Shown here piece after piece: positions 36,461-43,761 of a stretch of DNA of 64,000 nt. The stretch covers positions 62,001 through 126,000 of the forward strand of contig CAYSMF010000001.1 of NCBI GenBank assembly GCA_964432155.1. Direction: 5' to 3'. The notes beneath the pieces were generated by a model that searched no databases, was not told the origin of the DNA, and worked only from the letters and a program-made list of their open reading frames with translations. The position numbers and the translations under genes were made by a program. Source of the stretch: UBA10438 sp964432155 (GTDB lineage: Bacteria > Bacteroidota > Ignavibacteria > Kapaibacteriales > Kapaibacteriaceae). Position 1 is the stretch's first letter; each line of letters starts with the position of its first letter.

Positions 36461-37462
36461 TTATCGCAGCGCTTCGCGCACGCGGGCACTTACAACGTCG
36501 AGAATCCAGACGACCGCAGTGATGAGGATCACCAGCGTGCCAACCTCATTGTATTTGGCAAGACCTTGATACTGCGTGAGCAGTGTGCCAATACCGCCAC
36601 CACCGACAAAGCCGATAATGGTTGCCATCCGCACGTTGATGTCCCAGCGGTAAATCGTAAACGACAAAAACGGGATAATGCACTGCGGGACGATGGCGAA
36701 CCATAGCACTTGAATGCGCGATGCACCAGTTGCAGAAATGGCTTCGATCGGACCGCTGTTGACGTCTTCAATCTGCTCGCTGTATTGCTTGGTGAGCGAT
36801 GCGACGGTGTGCACCACAAGTGCAAGCATGCCCGCGAACGGACCAATACCAACCCACACCGAGAAGATGATCGCCCAGATGATTGGCTCCATCGACCGCA
36901 TGATGTTGAGGATGACGCGCAATCCAACATAGATCGACTTTTTAAGGGGCGTATCAGACATCACGTTGCGAGCAGCAGGGAAGCTGAGAAGGAACGAAAT
37001 CGGCACGGCTACAACGGTTGCCATGAAGGCTGTGAAGATCGTCACCACCATTGCCGAGACGGCCTCGCCGATAATGTCGAACTCCGGTGTAACGAGCGCT
37101 TGGAAAATGCGACCAGCACCCGCAAGACCATCACCAGAGAAGAACTCGATTGGAGAGATGGCTGTGATAATCCACCCGCCGACAATGAACACCGACAACG
37201 TGAGCCATCCCAAGTGGGATACAACACGCATCGACGAACCTTCTGGAGTGTCGATGCCCAAACTCACACCACCGATCGACGCGTTACGGAATCGTCCAAC
37301 GATCGCGAACACGGCAGCACCTGCCATCGCCGCATACAGCGCGCTTGTGATGTCAGGCGACAATGTGATGTCGAGCAGGGCTGGAACGATCACACGTGCC
37401 AGAAGCGCACCCACGGCAGCGCCAAGGAGAAGATCGATGAGGATGGCGAGGATTCGTTTCAT
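36461..37462 (-). CDS. PhnE-like ABC transporter permease with extra N-terminal membrane segments
   Basis: The 333-residue permease has the PhnE-type core: AMVVTIFTAFMATVVAVPISFLLSFPAARN, RVILNIMRSMEPIIWAIIFSVWVGIGPFAG and the coupling loop EQIEDVNSGPIEAISATGASRIQVLWFAIVPQ. Before the core are about 100 residues with two hydrophobic segments (LLLGAAVGALLARVIVPALL and ALYAAMAGAAVFAIVG), not usual for PhnE (about 260-280 residues). It overlaps the PhnC-like ATPase by 4 bp. No binding protein (PhnD) is encoded nearby, so the substrate (phosphonate, phosphate ester or other) is open. Confidence 0.8.
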   Translation of the reverse strand: MKRILAILIDLLLGAAVGALLARVIVPALLDITLSPDITSALYAAMAGAAVFAIVGRFRNASIGGVSLGIDTPEGSSMRVVSHLGWLTLSVFIVGGWIITAISPIEFFSGDGLAGAGRIFQALVTPEFDIIGEAVSAMVVTIFTAFMATVVAVPISFLLSFPAARNVMSDTPLKKSIYVGLRVILNIMRSMEPIIWAIIFSVWVGIGPFAGMLALVVHTVASLTKQYSEQIEDVNSGPIEAISATGASRIQVLWFAIVPQCIIPFLSFTIYRWDINVRMATIIGFVGGGGIGTLLTQYQGLAKYNEVGTLVILITAVVWILDVVSARVREALR

Positions 37463-38226
37463 CGGATTTCTACCTCCACTGCATCTTCACCATAGATGGT
37501 GGCAAACCACTCATCCGTGATTTCGTGAGGGGTTCCTTGAAACACCATCTCACCACCCTTGAGGGCGATTACCCGCGTTGCATACTGTCGCACGAGCGAC
37601 AGGAAATGCAGGTTGCAGATCACCGTTGTGTTCATTTCCTTGTTGATACGCTCGAGGTACGACATCACAGAGTGTGACGTAGATGGATCGAGCGATGCAA
37701 CTGGCTCGTCGGCAAGGAGCATCTGAGGTTGTTGCATGAGCGCCCGCGCAATGGCAACGCGTTGTTGCTGTCCACCCGAGAGCGAGTCGGCGCGAATCTC
37801 TGCCTTCTCCGGAATACCAACGACCTTCAACGCCTCATGAGCTCTGCGCGTGGCATCGTCGGAAAAGCGACCCATCATGGCGTTGAACGTTGGCGTCGAT
37901 CCAAGTGTGCCGTAGAGGACGTTCTTGAGAACGGAGTGGCGAGGGATCAGGTTGAAGTGCTGGAAGATCATCCCGATGCGCGCCCGGTGCTGACGGAGCG
38001 CTTCGCCCTGGATGTGCGTGATGTCTTGCTCATGAAACGTGATCGAACCCGATGTTGGTTCGAGCAAGCGATTGAGGCATCGCAGCAGTGTCGACTTCCC
38101 ACTACCCGAGAGACCGATGATGACGAGGAACTCGCCAGGCATCACATCAAACGAGATACCCTTGAGGGCTTGATAGCCATTTGGGTAGGTGAGCGTCAGG
38201 TTTCGGACAGACAGGAGCGGTTGCAT
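37459..38226 (-). CDS. PhnC-like ABC transporter ATPase
   Basis: The 255-residue ATPase has Walker A GLSGSGKS (38-45), a Q-loop in MIFQHFNLIPRHSVLKNVLYG, signature SLSGGQQQRV, Walker B MLLADEPVASLDP and H-loop NLHFLSLV. The pattern QHFNLI plus LGSTPTFNAMMGRFSDD is that of PhnC. It pairs with the overlapping PhnE-like permease. Two tandem ATGs exist: 38229 follows the TATCTTTG box by one base and 38226 by four. I use 38226 because it gives the four-base spacing seen at several other genes. Confidence 0.85.
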   Translation of the reverse strand: MQPLLSVRNLTLTYPNGYQALKGISFDVMPGEFLVIIGLSGSGKSTLLRCLNRLLEPTSGSITFHEQDITHIQGEALRQHRARIGMIFQHFNLIPRHSVLKNVLYGTLGSTPTFNAMMGRFSDDATRRAHEALKVVGIPEKAEIRADSLSGGQQQRVAIARALMQQPQMLLADEPVASLDPSTSHSVMSYLERINKEMNTTVICNLHFLSLVRQYATRVIALKGGEMVFQGTPHEITDEWFATIYGEDAVEVEIR

Positions 38227-38230
38227 CATG

Positions 38231-38238
38231 CAAAGATA
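38231..38238 (-). promoter_or_regulatory. Leaderless-type -7 box (TATCTTTG) for the PhnC-like gene
   Basis: An exact TAnnTTTG box on the minus strand, four bases before the ATG at 38226. It is back to back with the plus-strand box at 38251-38258, 12 bases apart. Confidence 0.6.
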
Positions 38239-38250
38239 GAGAACACGCCG

Positions 38251-38258
38251 TAGGTTTG
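38251..38258 (+). promoter_or_regulatory. Leaderless-type -7 box (TAGGTTTG) for the HAD gene
   Basis: An exact TAnnTTTG box followed by TGGG and the ATG at 38263, again a four-base spacing. No -33 TTG is recognisable in the 33-base gap. Confidence 0.6.
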
Positions 38259-38262
38259 TGGG

Positions 38263-38964
38263 ATGCTAGCTCTCTGGGATATCGATGGTACGCTCGTTCG
38301 GGTGGATCATGGAATTGGACGGGAAATGTACGTCCGCTCGTTTCAATCGCTCTTTGGCGTCAACGTTCAACCAATTGTCGAAACGATGTCGTTCGCGGGT
38401 CGGACCGACAGAGGTTTGGTCTACGACATCGTCGATTCCGCGGGAATCCCGCGCGTCCGTCTCGATGAGATCTGGACAGAGTTTGCCCATGATATGTCGC
38501 AGCACGCCTTCGAACTCATCACCCCGCAAACCACCACCTTGCTCGACGGAGCGATCGATTCGCTCCATGCAATGCAGGAACAGGGGGTTGTCTGCGCACT
38601 GTTGACGGGGAACATCGACGGAATCGCCCAACACAAGTTGGCCATGGGTGGTATTCCGGATCTCTTCGTCGCCGGAGCATTTGGCGACCATCATGCCGAC
38701 CGACGTGAACTCCCACCAAGAGCGCTGACTGCGGTCAATGCCGCGCTCAATACCTCGTTCGGTCCAGCTGATGCCGTGATTATCGGCGACGCAATTGGCG
38801 ACGTCACCTGTGCGCTTGCGCACGGAATCGCGTGTATTGCAGTGACGACCGGCGTGCATACCTCTCAACAGCTCGCCGAAGCTGGTGCGTCACGTGTCGT
38901 CGAGACACTTGCTCCTGGTTCGGCAACGGTCACCCATTTGCGGCAAGTTTTGGGGTATCTTTGA
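38263..38964 (+). CDS. HAD superfamily phosphatase (phosphoglycolate phosphatase-like)
   Basis: The 233-residue protein has HAD motif I DIDGTLV (D6 nucleophile and D8 near the N terminus; LWDIDGTLVRVD), motif II LLTGN, motif III lysine in HKLAMGG, and motif IV with VIIGDAIGDVTCA. A helical cap lies between motifs I and II. It should remove phosphate from a small metabolite such as 2-phosphoglycolate. The gene diverges from phnC across a short gap and its stop codon overlaps the promoter box of cmk. Confidence 0.85.
   Translation: MLALWDIDGTLVRVDHGIGREMYVRSFQSLFGVNVQPIVETMSFAGRTDRGLVYDIVDSAGIPRVRLDEIWTEFAHDMSQHAFELITPQTTTLLDGAIDSLHAMQEQGVVCALLTGNIDGIAQHKLAMGGIPDLFVAGAFGDHHADRRELPPRALTAVNAALNTSFGPADAVIIGDAIGDVTCALAHGIACIAVTTGVHTSQQLAEAGASRVVETLAPGSATVTHLRQVLGYL
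38956..38963 (+). promoter_or_regulatory. Leaderless-type -7 box (TATCTTTG) for cmk, overlapping the HAD stop
   Basis: An exact TAnnTTTG box ends five bases before the cmk ATG at 38969, and its last two bases are the first two of the preceding gene's TGA stop. cmk can therefore be transcribed independently from a start inside the HAD gene end. Confidence 0.6.
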
Positions 38965-38968
38965 GCCC

Positions 38969-39673
38969 ATGAGTCAACGTTTGACGATAGCAATTGACGG
39001 TCCGGCCGGTGCAGGAAAGAGCACCACAGCTCGCAGAGTTGCTGAGCATCTTGGATACGTCTACATCGATACCGGTGCGATGTATCGCGCCGTTACGCTG
39101 GCTGCACTTCAGCGCAGCACACCCCTTGAAGATCTTGCCCTTGGCGAGTTGGCCGAGAGCCTCGACATTCGCCTCGAGCCGACGTCCGACGGACAGCGCG
39201 TTCTGCTTAACGACGAGGATGTGACGCGCGCAATCCGCGAAGCCACGGTCACGAGTAATGTGAGTCAGGTCAGCGTCTTCCCAAGTGTTCGCAAAGCCTT
39301 AGTCCAACGTCAGCGTATGCTTGGATTGCATGGCGGAGTTGTGATGGACGGACGTGATATTGGAAGCGTTGTGTTCCCGAATGCTGAGATCAAGGTCTTC
39401 CTTGTCGCAGATGTAGAAGAGCGTGTGCGACGTCGCGTCCTCGAAGCCGAGCAGCGTGGTGAGCATCTCGATGTCGAAACGGTTCGCCGGCACATCATCG
39501 AACGCGACAAGCTTGATAGCGAGCGTGAAGTGAGCCCCCTGATGAAACCTGAAGGTGCAACAGAGATCGACACAACACATTGCACAATTGACGATCAGGT
39601 TCAGCGCATCCTGGATCTCGTCAATGCATACCAAAAGACGTATTCGATCGTCTCCGCCTTCACGAATTTTTAA
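38969..39673 (+). CDS. cmk: Cytidylate kinase
   Basis: The 234-residue kinase phosphorylates CMP/dCMP. Evidence: P-loop IDGPAGAGKSTTARR (GPAGAGKS 11-18), YIDTGAMYRAVT, the NMP-binding part with LNDEDVTRAIREATVTSNVSQVS, and MDGRDIGSVVFPNAEIKVFL, then the lid RDKLDSEREVSPLMKP. Its length is typical. The ORF runs further upstream (38885), but those 28 residues precede the promoter box and do not fit the family. ispH follows after 20 bp, likely in the same transcript. Confidence 0.93.
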   Translation: MSQRLTIAIDGPAGAGKSTTARRVAEHLGYVYIDTGAMYRAVTLAALQRSTPLEDLALGELAESLDIRLEPTSDGQRVLLNDEDVTRAIREATVTSNVSQVSVFPSVRKALVQRQRMLGLHGGVVMDGRDIGSVVFPNAEIKVFLVADVEERVRRRVLEAEQRGEHLDVETVRRHIIERDKLDSEREVSPLMKPEGATEIDTTHCTIDDQVQRILDLVNAYQKTYSIVSAFTNF

Positions 39674-39693
39674 CGCGTCAAAACAGCCCTCCT

Positions 39694-40611
39694 ATGGTCA
39701 CTGTCTCCATCGATCGGTATAGCGGATTTTGTTGGGGAGTTGTGCGTACAGTGCAGATCGCAGAAGATCAGCTTGCAGCTACGCGCAGCGAACGGAACGT
39801 GTATGTGCTTGGTCACATCATTCACAATCCGAAAGAAATCCAGCGACTCGAGGATAAGGGGCTAACCACAATCACCGTCGATGATTTTCCACGTCTTGCA
39901 CACTCTGGTGCAAAGGTGATCATTCGTGCGCATGGCGAGCCCCCTTCAACCTATCGCGCAGCCTGGGAGCATGGTATCGAGATTGTCGATGCTACATGTC
40001 CGGTAGTGACGAAGCTGCAGGAGCGGGTGCGCAAGTTCTGGGATCAGGACTATCAGATCGTGATCTTTGGAAAGAAGGATCACGCCGAAGTTCTTGGAGT
40101 GCGTGGCGTTGTGCGCGACCAGTGCATCGTTGTCAAATCCGTCGATGAAGCACTTGCGCTCGTTGATGTATCGAAGAAAACAGTGCTGTTCTCGCAGACG
40201 ACAATGGATCGTCCGACGTTCCTTCAGATACGCGATGCGCTCAAGGGGCGTGTAGCCGAACTTGTTGTGGACACGATGGAAGAAATCGCCACTGAGTTTC
40301 ATGCCAAGGATACTATCTGCGGACAGGTGAGTGGCCGCGAGGCGCAGCTGTCGAAGTTTGCAGCCGACAACGATGTTGTGCTCTTTGTTGCCGGGAAGGC
40401 ATCATCCAATGGCAAAGTGCTATTCGATGTGGCAAAGGCATCGAACCCACGTACGTATTTCATGGAGACCACCGATAGCTTGGATCCTGCATGGATTCAA
40501 GGTGCTGAGCGCATTGGTATCTCGGGTGCGACAAGCACACCGCAGTGGTACATGGAAGAAGTCAAGGCATTTGTCGAGCGATTGGCAGCGGAAGATCCTG
40601 CCCTCGCGTAA
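39694..40611 (+). CDS. ispH: 4-hydroxy-3-methylbut-2-enyl diphosphate reductase
   Basis: IspH is the last enzyme of the MEP isoprenoid pathway. The 305-residue protein has three cysteines for the [4Fe-4S] cluster: C13 (GFCWGV), C102 (DATCPVV) and C209 (DTICGQV). Other signatures are GHIIHNPKEI, IRAHGEPP and GKKDHAEVLG, and GATSTP near the end. The third cysteine context is TICGQVSGRE, a little different from the usual TICxATQxRQ. It follows cmk by 20 bp, a neighbour pair known from several bacteria. Confidence 0.93.
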   Translation: MVTVSIDRYSGFCWGVVRTVQIAEDQLAATRSERNVYVLGHIIHNPKEIQRLEDKGLTTITVDDFPRLAHSGAKVIIRAHGEPPSTYRAAWEHGIEIVDATCPVVTKLQERVRKFWDQDYQIVIFGKKDHAEVLGVRGVVRDQCIVVKSVDEALALVDVSKKTVLFSQTTMDRPTFLQIRDALKGRVAELVVDTMEEIATEFHAKDTICGQVSGREAQLSKFAADNDVVLFVAGKASSNGKVLFDVAKASNPRTYFMETTDSLDPAWIQGAERIGISGATSTPQWYMEEVKAFVERLAAEDPALA

Positions 40612-40653
40612 GTTTATTTGCCGTACACCATTCGAGTATGACATTCGTCATAG

Positions 40654-40682
40654 TTGACGTCGGTGCAAAGGGTGTACCTTTG
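40654..40682 (+). promoter_or_regulatory. Promoter of tmRNA (TTGAC and TACCTTTG)
   Basis: TTGAC at 40654-40658 and an exact TAnnTTTG box at 40675-40682 precede the tmRNA 5' end at 40708 by 25 bases. TTG to box is 18 bases here, shorter than the 21 seen at two other promoters. The extra leader would be removed by RNase P. Confidence 0.6.
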
Positions 40683-40707
40683 TACTGTAATGTTGATCAG
40701 TCGAAAT

Positions 40708-41072
40708 GGGGATGTACCGGTTTCGACGGGGTGAGACAGTCACGAAGATGCGTGTCGAGCTACGCTGGTGGAGCTCGTTAATACAACCGGCGAACAATAC
40801 ATGCAGATAACTTCGGTTATCGCATGGCCGCCTAAGACTTAGGACGCCATGCCATCACGATGAGAGCCGCCTGTTGCTCTCAACCCGTGGTGACGCTCGA
40901 AACAGGCTGGCGCGTAGCTGTGTACCAGGGCAAAGCGTAAGAAAACACTGATACTGGTCGTGTGGGACCTGTCGATCGGTGCCCCAGGCGACGAGAACTT
41001 GTAGATCGAAGACACACGTGGCATGCTTCGGATTTTCCACTTCGGACCCGGGTTCGACTCCCGGCATCTCCA
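40708..41072 (+). ncRNA. ssrA: Transfer-messenger RNA
   Basis: The tRNA-like ends pair: GGGGATG at 40708-40714 with CATCTCC at 41065-41071, then discriminator A. The 5' end has the conserved GGTTTCGACGGGG, and the 3' end has the T-arm GACCCGGGTTCGACTCCCGG. The mRNA-like part follows with a short reading frame ending in GCC GCC TAA. A pseudoknot-rich G/C segment fills the rest. tmRNA rescues ribosomes stalled on broken mRNA together with SmpB (not in the window). The terminal CCA is not encoded (CAT follows). Confidence 0.93.
40803..40835 (+). other. tmRNA tag-peptide reading frame (ADNFGYRMAA)
   Basis: Reading from a GCA resume codon at 40803 gives Ala-Asp-Asn-Phe-Gly-Tyr-Arg-Met-Ala-Ala and the TAA stop at 40833-40835. 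The terminal MAA and the pattern of acidic, aromatic and hydrophobic residues resemble Chlorobium tags, and the Ala-Ala end is the ClpXP recognition end. The start codon of the tag is inferred; the stop and frame are clear. Confidence 0.75.
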
Positions 41073-41091
41073 CATATATGTTCTCCTGTTC

Positions 41092-41164
<73 letters not shown>

Positions 41165-41238
41165 CGTTGGTAGTGTTAATCGTAGGTGATAGTGTGGTTG
41201 TCGGTTAGTTGGTGGTTATTCGGTGTATGTCGTTTAAT

Positions 41239-41246
41239 AGGAGGTG
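41239..41246 (+). promoter_or_regulatory. Strong Shine-Dalgarno site AGGAGGTG
   Basis: AGGAGGTG is fully complementary to the 16S anti-SD and its GGAGG ends 6 bases before the ATG at 41251. Most genes here lack such a site, so it decides the start of the following gene. Confidence 0.65.
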
Positions 41247-41250
41247 TGTT

Positions 41251-41628
41251 ATGGTACTCACGTCTATGCGGGTTCCAGCTGTACATGCAGCGGTCCCAGT
41301 CGCCGACGCATCTGCGTTTGTTCGTGATCTGTGGTTAGAGGAGCGGGATCGATGGCAACGCATTGTGGTGCGCCTCGATCATATTCCATCGGGTCAAGAC
41401 GAGGTGATCGTCATTGTCCGTGGCTCTGATCATCTTGAGCGGGCCGTTCTCATTGCGGCAGAAGAATTCATGTGGCGCTCGCCCTATCACGACGAAGCCT
41501 GCGAGCGTCACAGCGAAAACGAAGTGGCCCTATACGTGCATGCACACGACGCGTGGGATGTGCTGATTACGGAGAGCAGAGCATCGACCGGGTGTTCGTG
41601 TACGTTGGTGAGCTTACTCACCCCGTGA
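41251..41628 (+). CDS. Small protein of unknown function
   Basis: I do not recognise this 125-residue protein. It begins after the strong SD site with MVLTSMRVPAVHAAVP and is acidic and soluble-looking, without a signal peptide or membrane segment. Features seen are a central VEVIV-like strand pattern (RLDHIPSGQDEVIVIVRGSDH), an alpha segment with LERAVLIAAEEFMW, and cysteines near the end (ACERH, TGCSC). Its last 15 bases overlap the convergent RecX-OmpA gene. The longer ORF from 41209 is not supported because the SD lies inside it. Confidence 0.55.
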   Translation: MVLTSMRVPAVHAAVPVADASAFVRDLWLEERDRWQRIVVRLDHIPSGQDEVIVIVRGSDHLERAVLIAAEEFMWRSPYHDEACERHSENEVALYVHAHDAWDVLITESRASTGCSCTLVSLLTP

Positions 41629-43758
41629 TTGCGTCCTGACGTAAATGTCAACACGGCGGCTCTGCGGGTGTTCTTCGTTGCGAAGCTTCGAACTGCTCTT
41701 TGCAACACCACGTCCGACGGATTCAATCAACGATGTATCGAGGCCAAGCGCTACGAGCGCGTCTGCTACTGCAGATGCGCGCTGACGAGAGAGCTCGCGG
41801 TTTGCTGCATCGGAACCGATGCGGTCGGTGTATCCGATGGCGCGAAGTTCCACACCTCGTCCGCGCACCAGGTTGACGATGCGTTGTAACGAGTCGCGAT
41901 CTGCCTGCGAGGGAATCGAACTTCCACGATCAAAGTACAGCGATGCAAGTGGTTCCGCTTGGTTGAACAGCGAAATCGTAAGCGATGTGGTTGATGTTGA
42001 ATCCAGTGTCTGCAATCGAACCACACTCGAGCTTGACGTCATGAATGCAGCCGACGCACGCAGCGTTGCTGTGCATCGTTGGGGAAGAACGGTTGTGAAC
42101 GTGGCGTGCGCAGAATCATAGCGCACCGTCCATGCATGGCATTGGTGTGTCTGCACGTCAAGACGTGCATTCGGGACGGGTACCCGGGTAATGGCATCGA
42201 CGACGCGACACGAGACGGTCATCGTTGGCTCCGGACGCACCGACGCAGGTAGGGAGACAAGGTAAATACCAGGTCGACCAGATTCGGCATCCCACGAGTG
42301 GATGAGTGCTGAGTCGCCGGTGGGGAGGAGTGAAATCGCAGTTTCATCTTCAATCGAGTTCACGCAAGAACCGAGATTCTGTGGAGCAGACCATGTTGTC
42401 CACGTTGAGTCCAAGCGGCGCGTCACATACAAGTCTGCCTTGCCAAACCTGTCTTCACGTCCACTTGATGCGAAGTAGAGGGTACGCCCATCGGCGCTCA
42501 ACCACGGTGCTCCATCGAAGGCAGGGGTGTTGACAGTTGGACCCAAGTGCAATGGTCGGGACCACGCGCCTTCGCAGAAACGCGAGACATAGAGATCGAG
42601 TCCTCCACGCCCCTCGGAACGTTCGAGGGCAAGGATGATGGTTGACCGATCCTCGGTCATCGACGCATAGAAGTTCCGACCGAGGTCGACGACATCCGGA
42701 ATCCGGATGATGCGCACGCTGTCGAAGCGTGACTGTGGAGTCTTACGTGCGAGGAGGACGAGCGACCGTGACACGCTGCCTGCTGGTGCATACGGTCCGA
42801 CCGCCAGCGCATCGAGTCCGTCTGCCGACACCCAGAAGATGACATCTGGTTGAATATCCGTGGTGATCGGCGAGTGAGCGAGTTCCGAAAATGTTTGACC
42901 ATCACGACGCTGTGCAACCCACACGTCATCGGGATCGCGGACGCCGCCATCCCGATTGTCGGGATGCAATTTCCGGTCGACATACAACGTACCGAACGCA
43001 TCAAGCACAGGCATCGTCGTCGGCTGAAAACTGTTGATTGCATCAGGCAGACGCATACGTCCGCATGTATCCTGCTGCGCCACGGCAGGCAGGGAACTGC
43101 ATGCTAACACGATGAACAAGGCGAGCAGACCTTCGGACTTGAGCCGTTCGACAATCTGCTTGACAGTTGACCAAGGATAGGCGCGGTATTGAAGGAACCT
43201 GATCAGTTTCGACTCTTTCTCTGATGGAGATGCAGTGCTCAGCATCCGCAGTTTCTTGACGGCCGCACGGTAGGCTACGTCTTCGGTTGCCTCCTGTGAG
43301 TACCAGCGCTCAAGTGCGGGAGCAAGTAGTGCGTCGGGAATACCCTTCTTTAGCAGTGTTCGACGAGCCATGAGACGCGATAGTGGCTTGCGCTCAAATG
43401 CTGCGGCGAGGAATCGCTCAACATACGCCGCATCATCGATCAGGCGAAACTCCACAATCCACGACATCACATCGTCGACTTCCTCGGGCGTGAGTTCCTT
43501 GGTGGCGAGAAACGCGCGCACCTGATGCTCGGTACGAGGCTTGTACGTGGCAAAGCGGTACGCTTTCTGACGCATGACGATGCGCTTGTCTTCGCGTCGA
43601 AGTTGATGCTCGAGGTCGGCTGTCAACTCGATACCCTTGCGGATACCGAGTGACAACGCCACGTCGATTGGACAGGCTGCAAGAAACTCGTCGTCGACAA
43701 ACACAGAGCACCGTGAGGGGTTCTTCACGTTTCTCCGAACTGCCGTAACGATGCCCAT
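41614..43758 (-). CDS. recX: RecX read through in frame into a PD40/OmpA-domain envelope protein
   Basis: Residues 1-209 are a full RecX, the RecA regulator: GIVTAVRRNVKNPSRCSVFVDDEFLA, FATYKPRTEHQVRAFLA, FRLIDDAAYVERFLAA and a last repeat RFLQYRAYPWSTVKQIVERL. No stop follows. The frame runs straight into LLALFIVLACSSLPAVAQ (211-228), a signal peptide core with a possible AVA|Q cleavage or VLAC lipobox, then a PD40-like propeller (LSADGRTLYFASS) and a C-terminal OmpA domain (ASLYFDRGSSIP, AIGYTDRIGSDAANRELSRQRA). Adding a cytoplasmic protein to an exported one is odd: either a true fusion, internal initiation (TTG at residue 214), or a lost stop. It starts 3 bp after recA. Confidence 0.75.
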   Translation of the reverse strand: MGIVTAVRRNVKNPSRCSVFVDDEFLAACPIDVALSLGIRKGIELTADLEHQLRREDKRIVMRQKAYRFATYKPRTEHQVRAFLATKELTPEEVDDVMSWIVEFRLIDDAAYVERFLAAAFERKPLSRLMARRTLLKKGIPDALLAPALERWYSQEATEDVAYRAAVKKLRMLSTASPSEKESKLIRFLQYRAYPWSTVKQIVERLKSEGLLALFIVLACSSLPAVAQQDTCGRMRLPDAINSFQPTTMPVLDAFGTLYVDRKLHPDNRDGGVRDPDDVWVAQRRDGQTFSELAHSPITTDIQPDVIFWVSADGLDALAVGPYAPAGSVSRSLVLLARKTPQSRFDSVRIIRIPDVVDLGRNFYASMTEDRSTIILALERSEGRGGLDLYVSRFCEGAWSRPLHLGPTVNTPAFDGAPWLSADGRTLYFASSGREDRFGKADLYVTRRLDSTWTTWSAPQNLGSCVNSIEDETAISLLPTGDSALIHSWDAESGRPGIYLVSLPASVRPEPTMTVSCRVVDAITRVPVPNARLDVQTHQCHAWTVRYDSAHATFTTVLPQRCTATLRASAAFMTSSSSVVRLQTLDSTSTTSLTISLFNQAEPLASLYFDRGSSIPSQADRDSLQRIVNLVRGRGVELRAIGYTDRIGSDAANRELSRQRASAVADALVALGLDTSLIESVGRGVAKSSSKLRNEEHPQSRRVDIYVRTQSRGE

Positions 43759-43761
43759 TGG

